A stretch of 64,000 nt of DNA from Hyposmocoma kahamanoa (Eukaryota; Arthropoda; Insecta; Lepidoptera; Cosmopterigidae), in assembly GCF_003589595.1 (NCBI RefSeq), contig NW_020656077.1, forward strand, positions 4,895,538-4,959,537. The letters run 5' to 3'. The notes beneath the pieces are model-generated. The model had not been told where the DNA came from. It did no database searches and saw only the letters and a list, made by a program, of their open reading frames with translations. A program made the translations under genes and the position numbers. Shown piece after piece: positions 11,705 to 22,497 of the stretch (its first letter is position 1; every line of letters begins with the position of its first letter).

Positions 11705-11884
11705 AGAGAATTCCTGTATGATGAGTACCAGAGCAACAGAATTCACTCCGGGGCACTTCCCGTAATACCCAGACCAGATACAAGTTAAAAAAACCCATTT
11801 TCCCCAAATTGGTCCTACCGGAAATCGAACCCAGGACCTCGTCATTCAGCGACCACAGTGCAAACCATTGGGCCACCGAGGTCG
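11705..11884 (-). mobile_element. tRNA-derived SINE (family S3)
   Basis: Read on the minus strand, the head 'acctcggtggcccaatggtt' (A box) and 'tgggttcgatttcc' (B box, about 11819-11832) are followed by a body 'ggtaggaccaatttgggg' and 'tgccccggagtgaattctgt'. This is a single copy in the window; it is probably a SINE but could be a lone tRNA pseudogene. Confidence 0.75.
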
Positions 11885-11976
11885 TTCTTTTGAAAATTGG
11901 TATTACAAAAGAGCGTCGCCACAGTTGTAAATGGCAGAATTCTTCAAGAGAAGCTAGAAACTAGAAAACTTGAACT

Positions 11977-12285
11977 TTGATCTTAATTATATGCAAGTCT
12001 CTTATGTCCTCGATTCATAACCTTCCGCCTCTGATTAAAAGTAAACGCAATGGAAACCTTAAATCCACAATAATAACAAATGAATGCTCTTTGTTTAGTC
12101 CAGCATTCAGGAATAGGTTACCTGGCCAAACCAGTACAGGTGAAGTTGCAGAGTTTACGATTCGGTCTAATCTATACGGTCTTTCTTTAATAGAAGCTGG
12201 AAAAAATGGGGGGCGATTAATTGTGAATAAAGCAGCACTAAATGGCGACGACTTTTCTAAACTCGATACACTAGCTTTTGATTAA
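11977..12285 (+). CDS. unrecognised open frame, 102 codons
   Basis: A 102-codon frame with a methionine start. It has no signal peptide, membrane span, zinc-binding pattern or transposase/RT motif that I recognise. It is hydrophilic, and the C-terminal part (GEVAEFTIRSNLYGLSLIEA) is more even in composition than the random AT-rich frames nearby. There is no TATA box, Kozak context or splice site supporting expression. In AT-poor patches a 300 bp frame can arise by chance, and it sits between a SINE and a MITE. I list it only because it is among the few frames not explained by a repeat. It could also be an undetected fragment of an old transposon protein. Confidence 0.15.
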   Translation: MILIICKSLMSSIHNLPPLIKSKRNGNLKSTIITNECSLFSPAFRNRLPGQTSTGEVAEFTIRSNLYGLSLIEAGKNGGRLIVNKAALNGDDFSKLDTLAFD

Positions 12286-12426
12286 AAACCTACTCGCAGT
12301 GCAGTTGCTGAATTCAGTTTGGCATGTGGTTGCAATGAACTTACACATCTAGTTAATTAGATCGTATTTCGTTAGGAACAAGGTTCCGTTATTTTGGTCT
12401 ATTAGGCTTTTTGATGCAAATTGTTA

Positions 12427-12687
12427 GGCTGGTTTCACAGCTGTGCGTTACGGTCCGTGCGGACTCCGCCTGCGGGCCATCCGCATGCGTTAACCAATCT
12501 CGTTATCTGGTCTGTGCCTAGAATTAACGCACGGGTGTCTTGTGCAGAGTTCACACGGAGCGTGTTCCGTCTAGAGCAATCCGTGTCACTGTAAAACGAT
12601 GTTCTAACGCCACACTTGTTACGCCGCTCCGGTACCTACTCCGCGCGGACGGTCCACAGATAAATCCGCACTGCTCTGAAACCAGCC
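12427..12687. mobile_element. PIF/Harbinger-like MITE, 261 bp
   Basis: Terminal inverted repeats begin GGCTGGTTTCA at the left (12427) and end TGAAACCAGCC at the right (12687), and remain similar over about 20 bp (GCTGTGCG / GCAGTGCG). Left flank TTA and right flank TCA are compatible with a decayed 3 bp TWA target duplication, as in PIF/Harbinger elements. The interior is GC-rich. Overlapping short frames on both strands are not genes. Confidence 0.75.
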
Positions 12688-12894
12688 TCACTATTTTAAT
12701 GGCCTCTGTCCTTTTTCCCCCGTAGACAGTTACTGGGCTGTTCACTAACATGGGTTTGAATGAAGAGAAACTAAGTGCTCAAAATTTGGTTTGTGAAGAC
12801 GAGGCTTTACATTCTAACTTAGGTTCTGCAGACTTTCTAAACCCGAACGTGTCTAGATTGCCAAATCTAAATTGACGCATAATTAAAAATAGTT
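12688..12894. other. no recognised feature
   Basis: Short spacer between the MITE and the SINE. Confidence 0.4.
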
Positions 12895-13190
12895 CATCGT
12901 CATCAACCCATTTATACATTCCCACTTCTGCGAGGGTTTAGGCCGTAATCCGCCACACTGGCCCAATATGGGTTAGGGACTTAACCCGTTTTCCGAGAGT
13001 CGTGAACCTTCTGCGACGTCCAGGTTTCATTACGACGTTTTCTTTCCCCTTTGTCGAAAAGATCATGGTTAATTTCAAATTAAATTTTGCAAAATATAAA
13101 TTCTGAGAAACTCAGAGGTGCGAGTCCGGACTCGAACCCACGGCACCTGTTTGAGAGACGGTAGGTCAAACCATTATGCTATCACGGCTT
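12895..13190 (-). mobile_element. tRNA-derived SINE (family S4), near full length
   Basis: On the minus strand the head starts 'gccgtgatagcataatggtt' with B box 'gggttcgagtccgg' (about 13126-13139). The body runs 'tcgcacctctgagtttctca', 'aaattttg...ttgaaatta', 'gtcgcagaaggttcacgact' and ends near 'tatgggttagggac' and 'gaagtgggaatg'. Relatives are at 23735-23970 (minus), 36636-36712 (plus, head only) and 48150-48420 (degraded). Confidence 0.88.
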
Positions 13191-13200
13191 AATTTTATTA

Positions 13201-13346
13201 AAAATAAACTATTTTTCCGAAATTAAATTGCGTATATTTGTTTTTTCAAACAAACCGACGTTTCGGGCCCTTTACAGATCCCATGGTCACGGTTGAATAA
13301 GGTGGTACAGTCTTCAAACAGTTATGTCTAATATTGATGCAAACCA
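13201..13346 (+). repeat. Penelope pseudo-LTR, left arm
   Basis: Opposite orientation to the right arm; contains 'caaaccgacgtttcgggccc' and ends at 'gtctaatattgatgcaaacc'. Confidence 0.85.
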
Positions 13347-13541
13347 CCCTATTTATTCACTATAGTTACAATAGTTATTAATTAAATACCTTATTTTTAA
13401 TTTTACACTGAAACATTCCAATTTACGCTACATTAAGTTTTACAAATTATTTTATTGAATGAATTTTTATTAAGTTCAATTTATTTTTAATTAATAATAG
13501 AAATTAGAATAAACTAAAACATATTAATTAGTACTGCAGTC

Positions 13542-13892
13542 TTATGCCTGTTTGGGATTTTTCATTAGAGAAAATACTGGATCCCAAACTGGTGGTACGG
13601 AGAAACCATCTTCCCTGTTGAAATTAGGATGTTTTTTAATTTCAATGGCCTCTCGCACCATACTGCGTAGATAACGGACTTCTTTTGCAAGGACCTGGGG
13701 TTTGTCAAACTTCATTGAATGTGTAGGTTTATCCATGACATGCTCGCAGACTGCAGACTTGTTTACGCGTTGGTGTTTGACATCAGCTATATGTTCTTTG
13801 ACGCGGGTACAAATACTTCGCTTTGTTTGTCCAATATAAGAGAGACCGCACTCACAGTCAAGTTTGTAAACTCCTGCATCCTGTAACGGTGG
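13542..13892 (-). pseudogene. Penelope-like element GIY-YIG endonuclease domain (truncated ORF)
   Basis: The GIY-YIG nuclease of Penelope-like elements nicks target DNA to prime reverse transcription. The minus-strand frame is open for 116 codons, from just after a TAA at 13893-13895 in the flanking arm to a TAA at 13542-13544. It contains GVYKLDCECGLSYIGQTKRS (the 'GVY' and 'YIG' pair, with the C.C knuckle usual in this family), then TRVKEHIADVKH, NKSAVCEHVM and AIEIKKHPNFNRE.GF (the conserved E and N.R block), ending near VPPVWDPVF. No internal stop is present. There is no start codon before the motif and the reverse transcriptase is gone, so it cannot be a complete protein. The domain itself looks well preserved. 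An internal ATG at 13734-13736 would miss the GIY-YIG core. Confidence 0.9.
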
Positions 13893-14075
13893 TTAGCATC
13901 AATATTAGACATAACTGGCTGAAGACTGTATCACCTCAGTCAACAGTGACCATGGGACCTGTAAAGGGCCCGGAACGTCGGTTTGTTTGAAAAAACAAAT
14001 ATACGCGATTTAAATCCGGAAAAAATAGTTTCAGTTGTAACAATCGCGAAAACCTAAGAACTCGATATAAATATA
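13892..14075 (-). repeat. Penelope pseudo-LTR, right arm
   Basis: Joined directly to the GIY-YIG frame on the minus strand. Its outer end reads 'aaaacctaagaactcgata', also seen at the solo copy near 26985. Confidence 0.85.
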
Positions 14076-14094
14076 ACTTCTTTCTATCAAACAA

Positions 14095-14530
14095 AAACCG
14101 ACCTCCAATTTTCATTACCTGCTTTCATTACCGCGGTATTCTCAACGATAACTGAAACGCATATGGAATTTCTCGTTAAAACTAATCATATGAGACCAAA
14201 TACAAGGCAGCAAATTTGCTGTACATTGTTGAGGAGTTCCTGTCACCTGCCCGTCATTTCCATCAACAGGACCACCGTAATTTTTTGTTTTCATTGGACT
14301 TACACCTATAGCCAAGGCTTATAGAAATCGGTTAACGGAAAATGGGTGAAAAATCAATAAATCGGAATCATTACCTAATTTGCCACCCTTAGAGGTAGAA
14401 ATATTTCCTTTAAATTTGAACGGAACCACTGCTGCGGTATCCCCTTTCCAACAAAAGAGAATCATCGAAATTGTTTCACGAATGTCAAAGTAATTGGGTA
14501 ACATACGAACAAAGAAAAAACAGTCGAATA
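14095..14530. mobile_element. AACCGACTT-type MITE (family M1), right end missing
   Basis: The left end 'aaaaaccgacctc' and interior blocks 'atcggttaacggaaaa', 'gccacccttagaggtaga', 'ccctttccaacaaaaga' and 'aacatacgaacaaa' match copies at 18775, 22498 and 26712. The right terminal AAGTCGGTT is absent. It lies directly beside the Penelope arm. Confidence 0.8.
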
Positions 14531-14933
14531 ATAGATATCTGTTGACGTATCAATGCGTTACGGATGTGAGACGCGTCACTGCGAATATGTTTTCATTATC
14601 AGTCTTGTTGATAATACTAAACTGGCAACTACATTAATGTCATTTATGGCGGCGACGGCTCACCTATGAAACTGCAATTATCTGCTCCATACGTGACTCA
14701 ATCTGTTTTCTCTGTTGAGCTTACCAACAGAGCCCGTGCGTTTTGCTTGAGCCTGTATTATAACGTACACGCTACACAATATTTACAACAGAAAAATGTA
14801 TAGGCATTTCCCACAATTTTCCATATCCAAGCGTTCGTCTATTAGACAGTAAATAAAAATGTAAATTATCAAATAATAATATGGCGAGGTTATGGCCTAA
14901 GTACCTACTACAGCTCGTGTTAACATTGTCAGT
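14531..14933. other. no recognised feature
   Basis: No gene or repeat signature seen. Confidence 0.45.
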
Positions 14934-15502
14934 AGGGCAAGCACGATAAGGACGTGTTCACATTAAGAAAACTAGCCGGGTCTATGCAAGAATTCGTGTC
15001 GTTTCTACACACGAACTGTGTACACTGAAACGGCGCCGAACGAGAAAAAAATATCTTCTACTCCCGACACGACGCGCTTTGCCGCTATTGTATGCCGCCA
15101 CATGGGTGCGGTGCATTGTCAGTAAACGAACGTTTATGCGCGTGGACGGCATGGCGTAGTAGCCAACATACACAACATATATCTTCCCAGAGTCAGTAGT
15201 AAAACGACAGTTACCTGGAAGGCTCGTAATGCACCGACACATTTGCCCTACACGCGTCTGTCTGAAAGCATTCGTATCGTGTACATACTCATCATTTTCT
15301 CGTCTGCAACAGACACGATGTTTCCGTGGCTAGATCCGACGATTTTCTTGTCGTGTACAAGACCATTCTCATCTTTTCTGTAACAGACACGTCGAATTAC
15401 TTAGCGTGTACATCGGACTTGCGAGAGATCTCTATGCGAGAGTAACAATATATCGCGTTTTATCTCGCTCTCGCGCAAGTAGCGCCTTGTCGTGCTAGCC
15501 CT
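14934..15502. mobile_element. MITE family M2, 569 bp
   Basis: Ends are inverted repeats: AGGGCAAGCACGATAAGG at the left, CCTTGTCGTGCTAGCCCT at the right. The interior is rich in 'cgtgta' and 'gacacg', and its right part carries a hairpin (gcgagagatctctatgcgag, then 'atctcgctctcgcgcaagta'). Shorter relatives are at 34404-34507 and 62290-62375. The 86-codon minus frame at 14982-15242 lies inside and is not a gene. Confidence 0.8.
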
Positions 15503-16839
15503 TTCTATAGGTTAATCAGCTAGCCTTGCAAGTTGACTGAATAATGCTTATACATTAATAGTACGTATTCTTATGTAATGGTTACATTCGCTTTTGTAAC
15601 GCATCAGACATGTTCGTGATATTTGCAACACCCTACACCCTACTAAGATACTTAATGGCACCTAGTTCACATGGCTCCGAATTTGTAATTGAATGTGGTT
15701 CGTAATTTGATTTACTCGTTATTTGCTTCATATTATAAATTCAGTTCAATTTAATTCTACGATTATTTCATTATTAACGTAGGCTATTAGTTTTTCGTAA
15801 CAAAAATCTATGGACATGGTTTTAAAGAAAGTTCGAATTTCTATTTTTAGTAACATTTTATTGACAACAATTTTAACATTGATAAGATTTAAAAGTAGCT
15901 CGTTTAGTCAAATGTTTAATTGTTAATCTACCTACCTGCCTGTCCCTCATTTACAAAGGGCATTACTAGCAGCAAACTATAATACTCGCACCAGAGTATT
16001 TTACAAAGAATAAAAGATGTCCGTTATTAAAAAAAACTCACTTTATCTTTTATGTTCTAAGCATCGAGATATTTTCCTTAAAAAAAAGGCACCGCATTTT
16101 AAACATTAATAAAAAGCAGAAGATCAGAGTATTGATGTAGAAATCGAAACTCTGAAGGTTAAAAGCCAAAGATAAAAAGCCTTCTCAATCAGTTCGGGTA
16201 GAATTTTTTTTACTGTCATTCCACGTTTAAAAAACGGATCATCATCATAACAATTATTTTAGATAATGTCAAGTGCAAATAATTGACAGGACAAATCTCT
16301 AGAGATGTTGCTATTTATACCGATATATTTGCCTATAATATCGTTTTACAGCACGTGACGTACGTTCGCAGACGTTCAACGTGTTCTTTTTTATACAAAA
16401 CCTATTAATTAAACCTACATGACCGCTGAGTTTTATTACCATACCCCGTAAATGCAACATAGAAGTTGAAGAGCGTTACAAACCCATTTTTACACATGTT
16501 ACCCCTGCGGATTCGTTACCACTACCTGTTGCTGCTATACGAAACCGCTCTTCCATCTATTTGGACGTGCGCAACTTTTATTTATTTATTATAAGTACAA
16601 CAATCCTTTAATAAATTCTGATGTTACGATAACCGCAACCCAATATGCATTTATGAAAACTTTTCTAATTAAATGTACTGTTATAATAAAAATAAATTTA
16701 TTTCTATATCTTTTACTGTGATATTGTTTGATTATATATGTTTTAATGATTCTGAAAACAGGATAAACGGAAAAATAATAACGCTTACGAAATTCGTAAG
16801 CTTTCATTGTACATGCATTTATATTTAACTTTGGGATTT
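15503..16839. other. no recognised feature
   Basis: AT-rich, no coding or repeat signature that I recognise. Confidence 0.5.
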
Positions 16840-16915
16840 TTTTTTAATTTGTTGAATTGATATTCAATTATTTTTATGTGAAATTACTCCACTACTTTGT
16901 TATATTTGGGAATCT
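16840..16915 (-). repeat. SINE family S5 tail fragment
   Basis: 'ttgaattgatattcaattat' and 'gtgaaattactccacta' match the tail of the S5 copy at 36243-36385. The tRNA-like head is not present. Confidence 0.65.
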
Positions 16916-17362
16916 TGTTTCGTCACTAAAATTATAGTTTTGAAATCGTAGGCTTTATCTTCAGAGTCAACTTTTTTCAACGTTGTTGTTTTTTAAAGAA
17001 AATATCGCGATCGGTTTTTCGCTATTTCTTCAGGCTCTTAAAAATTAGGTATAATCAAAACAGCTAGTTAAATATTCAATAGTATCAAAAAATTGTGTTC
17101 AATTGAACTATTCTATAGTGGGTAAATGAACCGTGATTGGTGCACCCCTACGGATCCAATTGTGGCGCTATTATTTATTCTATTTATTAATTTATTACGT
17201 CGCCCGTTGACGCGACATGAAGTTCTGGAGTAGTGTTGTACTTAAAAAGTAAAATAGCTTGAATCGTTTTTATAACATCTTTATTTCAGCCATCAGGGTC
17301 CATTACATTTGTTAGATACATTTCACTTAAAGCCTACGTTAGCTCATAGGAGAGCGGAAGGT
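16916..17362. other. no recognised feature
   Basis: AT-rich spacer. Confidence 0.45.
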
Positions 17363-17648
17363 GGCAGTACTTTCCTGGCCAAACTCTTTCACAAGAATCT
17401 TACTGTTTCTACCATAAAGCGGTAATGTGAGCATTACTGTGTTCCGGTTTTGCAGAGTGGGGGTGCTGGTGAAATTACAGGCACGTGGGACTTGTTAACT
17501 TATGTCCAAGGTGACGGGCGCAGTGGCAGTTTATCTCAAATCTTTGTGATTTTAAGCTCTGATTGGCACTACAATGGCCAGGTGTGTCGCTTACCACTAG
17601 GCGTACAATTTGTTCGTACTGTCACTTGGTATAAAGAAAAGGTAGTGG
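17363..17648 (+). repeat. R1 retroposon copy 3, with inverted 5' piece
   Basis: 17420-17648 is R1 in plus orientation: 'gagcattactgtgttccggt', 'gggtgctggtgaaattacag', 'gcttaccactaggcg', ending 'gtcacttggtataaagaaaa'. The preceding 17363-17405 ('ggtggcagtactttcctgg', 'ctctttcacaag') is R1 5' sequence in the opposite orientation. This is the kind of 5' inversion produced by twin priming during LINE-driven insertion. Confidence 0.85.
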
Positions 17649-17689
17649 TTTTGTGAGTTAGTTTCGAGAACTTGTACATTAGTACGGAG

Positions 17690-17835
17690 TGAACGTTGAG
17701 TAAACTGCGACTATGGAACCAGTAAAGGGCCCGAAACATTGGGTTTGTTCGAAAAACCAAATACACGAGATTTAGATTCGAAAAAAAAAAAATAGTTTCA
17801 TTTCGTGAAAGAAAACTTAAGAACTTGAAATGTCT
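17690..17835 (-). repeat. solo Penelope pseudo-LTR
   Basis: 'aaagggcccgaaacattggg', 'tttgttcgaaaaaccaaata' and 'aatagtttcat' match the arms of the 13.2-14.07 kb element. No coding part is attached. Confidence 0.75.
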
Positions 17836-18774
17836 ACGTTCGTAAATAGATTAAAATTGGATATTTTAGTGCTTGTCAGCTAAATTTCTATCTTTTGTTA
17901 AGAAGCACCCGAAGAAAATAGCGCATATTAGTCGTTCCTCCCCGCCACGATTTTCAGGGTGGAGTTGGCGCTGGTCTGCCAGTTGCCGTTCTCATTTAAA
18001 TTATTTTTATTACTGAATTCACACACACATACGGACGCTCTCACTCAATCACGCACGCACGTCACACTCATATACACACGCACGCGCGCGCGCATCTACG
18101 TACACTCAACTTTCGCATTTTTAGCATTATTAGATAGCATTTACAATTTTAATTGCTCGTCAGTATGTTGGTTTTATATTGATTTATTCATTTAATATTT
18201 ATTAGCTTTCCTTAAGAGTACTCTGAGAGGGTGAAGACCTGGTGAGCTATAATACAGGTTTAGTTGCCTAGTACGGTTTCTCTCAAGGGATACAAAATCG
18301 TTTGTCTATTGTAATATAAGTGTACATTCCTTGTGTTGAGAAAATAAAACATTATTAATACGTCAAGTAGCTGCGTAAAAATCTAGCTGTAGTCAACTAG
18401 ACTTCATTCTTTTACAAGTCATAGTTTAGATGCCAATCGTACAATGAGCTACTCACGCAGTCTAAGTAACTTTCCTGCAAATAATAGGACGAAAATATAT
18501 CTCCGGGCCAAATTAAACAGCCTGCGGATTAGTTCAACAGTAACGATTAACGCAGTCATGCAAAAAAATAATTGGTTCCTTTTTTTTACAAAGGCTGTCT
18601 TCAATTTCCTAAGAGCAAAAATTCTAATTTTGATTTCAGAATTGCGCTACTCTACACTAATGTATATAAATTAGTAGCTGTAGAGTTATTATAGGAAAGT
18701 AGTTTTTTTCTACACGAACCCGGTCGGAGATCGAACCCGATATCTCAATAATCTCAGTACAGACTACTAAAAAA
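17836..18774. other. spacer with CA/CG simple repeat
   Basis: No gene. An impure CA/CACG/CGCG simple repeat runs from 18020 to 18095. A weak tRNA-B-box-like match occurs near 18730. Confidence 0.5.
18020..18095. repeat. CA/CG microsatellite, impure
   Basis: Runs of 'acacacacata', 'cacgcacgcacg' and 'cgcacgcgcgcgcgc' make up this stretch. The 78-codon plus frame crossing it reflects the repeat (HTHTDALTQ), not a gene. Confidence 0.85.
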
Positions 18775-19193
18775 AACCGACCTCAAAAGTGCGTGGAATT
18801 ACGTCTATTTGCTAATTTTGATTGTAATATCCTTAAATTCGCCACTATACAGGACTTGACACTGGAGATAATAAAAATCGGTTCTCACTACTCAAAGTAT
18901 ATGGAGAGAAAATCGCCTTGAGTTGGAGAAATAGCAAAATCAACCATTAAAATAATTCCTCCTTAGTAAAATTTAGGCGCTATTTCTAAAAATTAATCTT
19001 CATGCGTGAACAGCCACCCTTAGAGGTGGATGATTTTATTCCAAATAAAATGGGACCACTATGGAAGTACCCCCTTTCCAACAAAAAAAGAATCATAAAA
19101 ATCTGTTCACAAATACCGGAATTATCGCGTAACATACATACAAAAAAAAACATACAGTCGAATTGAGAACCTCCTCCTTTTTTAAAGTCGGTT
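18775..19193. mobile_element. AACCGACTT-type MITE (family M1), both ends present
   Basis: Left end 'aaccgacctcaaaa' at 18775 and right end 'aaagtcggtt' at 19184-19193 form the terminal inverted repeat. 'cctcctcctttttt' precedes the right end. This family is widespread in moth and butterfly genomes as I recall it. Minus frame 18986-19249 lies mostly within it and is not a gene. Confidence 0.85.
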
Positions 19194-20485
19194 AAAAATG
19201 GCGTAACCATAAAAACCACTGCAAGCCACTCGACCACAGATGTCGTCAAAGTTCAATACTCCCAAAATTTATTTATATATATTATATACTTAATATATCC
19301 TCCTAAGACCCTGTATACATCACAACGTAGGTACATAATATGGAAGTGATTCAGACCCAGAGAGTATTATTCCTATGATTCCAGTATACCTACATTATAA
19401 TGGACAACCTCAATCAAATTTGGTGTTATAAATTCTATATTGCTATATATGTCTAAGGCTTGAAAGAAAGGGCTTCTAAAATTCCCTATTGCGTTTTTCG
19501 TACGAAACTTGTGAAAGCATGTAACTATATTTAATGCATTTAGCGCCTTTCTCTTTGAATTTAGCTGGGTTTCATAAGGACATAGTACATTTGTTTGAAA
19601 TACTTTATGAAAAAATATTCTTCGGTTACCTTTCGGTTATTCTTCGGTTACCTTTCGGTTCACCCCTTTGCATCTTCAAAATTTTCTATCCTAAGGCTGC
19701 TTGCAGCAAAGTGCTACATAGCGATAAAATAATTCGTTCAATTAAAAAAACAAATATTAATCTGTATTTTGCAAGTCACGTAAATCCTTTATTTATTTTA
19801 TCAGATCTTAAAGCTTTTATGTTATAACTATTTGTTCTCGAAGTCCAAACGAAGTCACTCCATTTTTACAACCATGCACTGAACGAATAAACAAGTGGTG
19901 CACTGCACAAACGCAAACAAAGCAGGGAAGGAATCTTCCATTCATTCAAATACAGCAAACTTCAGACGGTACCTTTTTATTCCCTTAAAACTTCCCGTTT
20001 ACATCGCCTTCACAGAGCGTAACCCAATATTTTTGGCGCTCAATTATTTTTGTGAAAGGGATAACCGACGAAACGACAAACCCAACCACGCTTTTAGAAA
20101 CCTTTTGTTAAATCAAAGGTACGCAATAAATTTGTTTAGTGCTCATTGTATCGTGAGCGAAAAAATGTTTCGCACTTGCGAGTATACGCTTTCATTGTCC
20201 ATTGTTCGGGCTGCAATTTACACATGTTATTATTATAGTACGTGTTGAATATAGGAGAAAGTGTATGTGATTTAGGTAAATGAAACAGGTAAGAGACCTT
20301 TTGCGAAGTGAATTTATAGTCAAACTATGATCTTCATCGATTATTTGGACGAACATCTATTTCTGTGATAAAACTTTAATATATTAATCTATCACGAGAC
20401 TTAGCGACACACGGTGTCTCTAACGACTTTAGTAGTGTAGCGTCCTAGAGCCACAGGGTGTCTCTGACCATGTGACGGGACGACC
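19194..20485. other. no gene; small tandem duplication
   Basis: 'cttcggttacctttcggtt' occurs twice (19620 and 19642, period 22). The plus frame 19895-20248 (117 codons) has no recognisable family, no good start context and is probably chance. Confidence 0.45.
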
Positions 20486-20509
20486 GGGAGGAACGGGACG
20501 AAGAATATC

Positions 20510-20705
20510 TTAGGGGCACTATCACCGTGCCCGTCACCCTGAGGCATAACTTGACAAGTCCTATGTGTCTGTATTCCACAAGTAACCTTACGCTTAAAAA
20601 CAGGAACGCAGTAATGCTGACATTACTTCTTGGCGGCTGAAATAGGTAAGGCGGCAGTACCTCCCTTGAAGAACTCTTTCACGAAGACTTCTACTGCTAC
20701 TAAAT
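20510..20705 (-). repeat. R1 retroposon copy 4
   Basis: 'gtgcccgtcaccctgaggca', 'acaagtcctatgtgtctgta', 'gcagtaatgctgacattact', 'aaataggtaaggcggcagta' and the end 'ctactgctactaaat'. The A-tract side has been lost. Confidence 0.88.
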
Positions 20706-22497
20706 ACTTAGGGATACCGTGTGTCTCGAGGCCGCTTGACGGGTTAATACGAAGTATTTGCACTAAAATAAATGGTCAGGAAACCAATTACGCATGGGTA
20801 GTAGCAATCAGTTACTACTTATGTTCCGAGCTCAAGAAATTGGTGTGCAAAAGGCAGTCGAAACCTCGAAATAAGACGTCATTGTAGTTGTTATTCAACA
20901 TACTAGTAAAATATTTCGTGCCACAAACGTTTGTGGCCTCCTCTAAGTAATGGAATGTATGAACGTTTGTTTACACCTATTTTGCATATAGATGGTTCCG
21001 AATGCCATGAATTCTAAATACGGATAAATTATACCCTCGTATCAAAATTTCGACTTTCGACCGAACTAACTATCTACTCCACTACCCTATTTCTAACAAA
21101 AATGCCTAGCTCAACGTCTTTGCCATTTTTTCTTACAGTTACGTAACCGCCAATACGGGTATTGTGCCCGTAACGTATGATCCAAATAAAATAAATACAC
21201 TTACTAACATAAATGCCGTATTCTAGTTCGGCTTATGTTGCTATTATGAATTCATGAGTTAGACGTTCGCCGTGCGTGTACAACGTTTGAAAAGAAAAAA
21301 AGATATACACAAAACAGTATGTTTTGTGTATATTTTTTTCTTTCAAAACTCTTGTAGCAAATAATATAAATATAATAGCAAATACAAACCTAAGGCGGTA
21401 GGAGTGAGCAGCAAGTCAGGCTAGGTACAGGTCAACTAAAAACCGTTGCATTGTGCTGGTTGTAGGTTGATGCAAATTGTACGGAACTAGAGCACCCGAG
21501 AAGGCTGCCGTGGAGTTTTAGCCGGTAGAAGTTCTCCGCTGCCCTTGATTACGACAAAACAGAAAATAGATTGTACGGAAAATTGGATTAAGCGAACACT
21601 AAAATGGGAATGTTGGAAAATGGTTCGACGAGACTCATTCGACAGCATGAAGCCTTATGTAACCAAATCAGGCGGCAGAGGGATGACGTCAAACATCATT
21701 TCGGGGCGTTTTCACTAAAACCCTCGAAAAGTTCCCCAAAATTTAGAATTACGTACGGCGTCGACCCCATGGCAGCATCCTGCTTCAGAGATTATTTACT
21801 TAGGTTTGCTCTAACGCCGATTGGAATATATTTATCACTATCTATAAACACCCTTAAAATTTCCGCTTACCAAATTAATGTGGAACGTTTGCAAATTGGA
21901 TTATGTAAACTAAGTGGTATATGTTAATATATTCTGCGTGGAACTGCGCAACGCGCATTGAGTTTGTCAAATGTACGCCACAGTTTTATATCTCCAAGAA
22001 TTTAACAACGGGAGATGTGTACACGGAATATTAATTACAGCATGTATGGGTGATTTTGATTCAATTTAGTATTCGGCCTAATTCGCACATCTGAATGTGT
22101 GCTTAGTTTACTTGTTTATTAGTCAGCGGTCAGGCCAAGATCGGAAAGGAAGTTTAACAAATTTATAGCGGGAACTAGATGCGGGTTTTGTTTCCCCTGC
22201 ACCGTGCTGCCCTGCTGGCCTTAACTAACATTTGGTAACTTTCAAGATATTGGCTCCCAAAGTTATTTTCTCCTTGAAAAATGCCAAGTACGCTGATTTT
22301 GCTGAACAATGAAAGTGAAACTAAATAAGTTATAGACAAGAAACCGCTTGTAGGGGGCTATAGATCGATTCGCTGGTTCCAGATATGTTAACTCAATTTC
22401 GCTAAAATGCCGATAACGTTACTTATGATACCTAAGGAGGGCAGCGTAATACATCATGGAAATTAATAGTAATAATTATAACTTATTAATAAAAAGA
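20706..22497. other. no gene recognised; contains a hairpin
   Basis: Includes a near-perfect hairpin at about 21290-21345. The plus frame 21604-21927 (107 codons) has no recognisable family. The 21400-21600 stretch is less AT-rich than average but shows no motif. Confidence 0.45.
21290..21345. repeat. near-perfect hairpin
   Basis: 'aaagaaaaaaagatatacac' with 'aaaaca' pairs with 'tgttttgtgtatattttttt' and 'cttt' across a 3-nt loop, with one 2-nt bulge. Confidence 0.8.

Larger units (their letters stand above)
13201..14075 (-). mobile_element. Penelope-like element, 5'-truncated, with inverted flanking repeats
   Basis: Two about 140 bp arms in opposite orientation (13201-13346 and 13892-14035, with similarity continuing to about 14075) flank a GIY-YIG coding segment on the minus strand. 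Shared landmarks are 'cggtttgtttgaaaaaacaa', 'gggccctttacag', 'cccatggtcac' and 'gtctaatattgatgc'. Penelope-like elements typically carry such 'pseudo-LTRs' in direct or inverted arrangement and encode a reverse transcriptase followed by GIY-YIG. The RT is missing here. Solo arm copies occur at about 17690, 26866 and 60115. Confidence 0.85.

Noticed and set aside
18712..18770. SINE head on the minus strand with 'gaacccggtcggagatcgaac'
   Set aside because: The B-box-like word is present but no A box or known body follows.
19895..20248. 117-codon open frame as a host exon
   Set aside because: No family, poor start context, no splice sites with consistent phase, and composition like surrounding sequence.
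20630..20887. Recurrent small protein starting MAAEIGK (also at 31624 and a similar one at 58477)
   Set aside because: These frames read the minus-oriented R1 5' block ('ggcagaaataggtaaggtgg'). Their similarity comes from the shared retroposon, not from a gene family.
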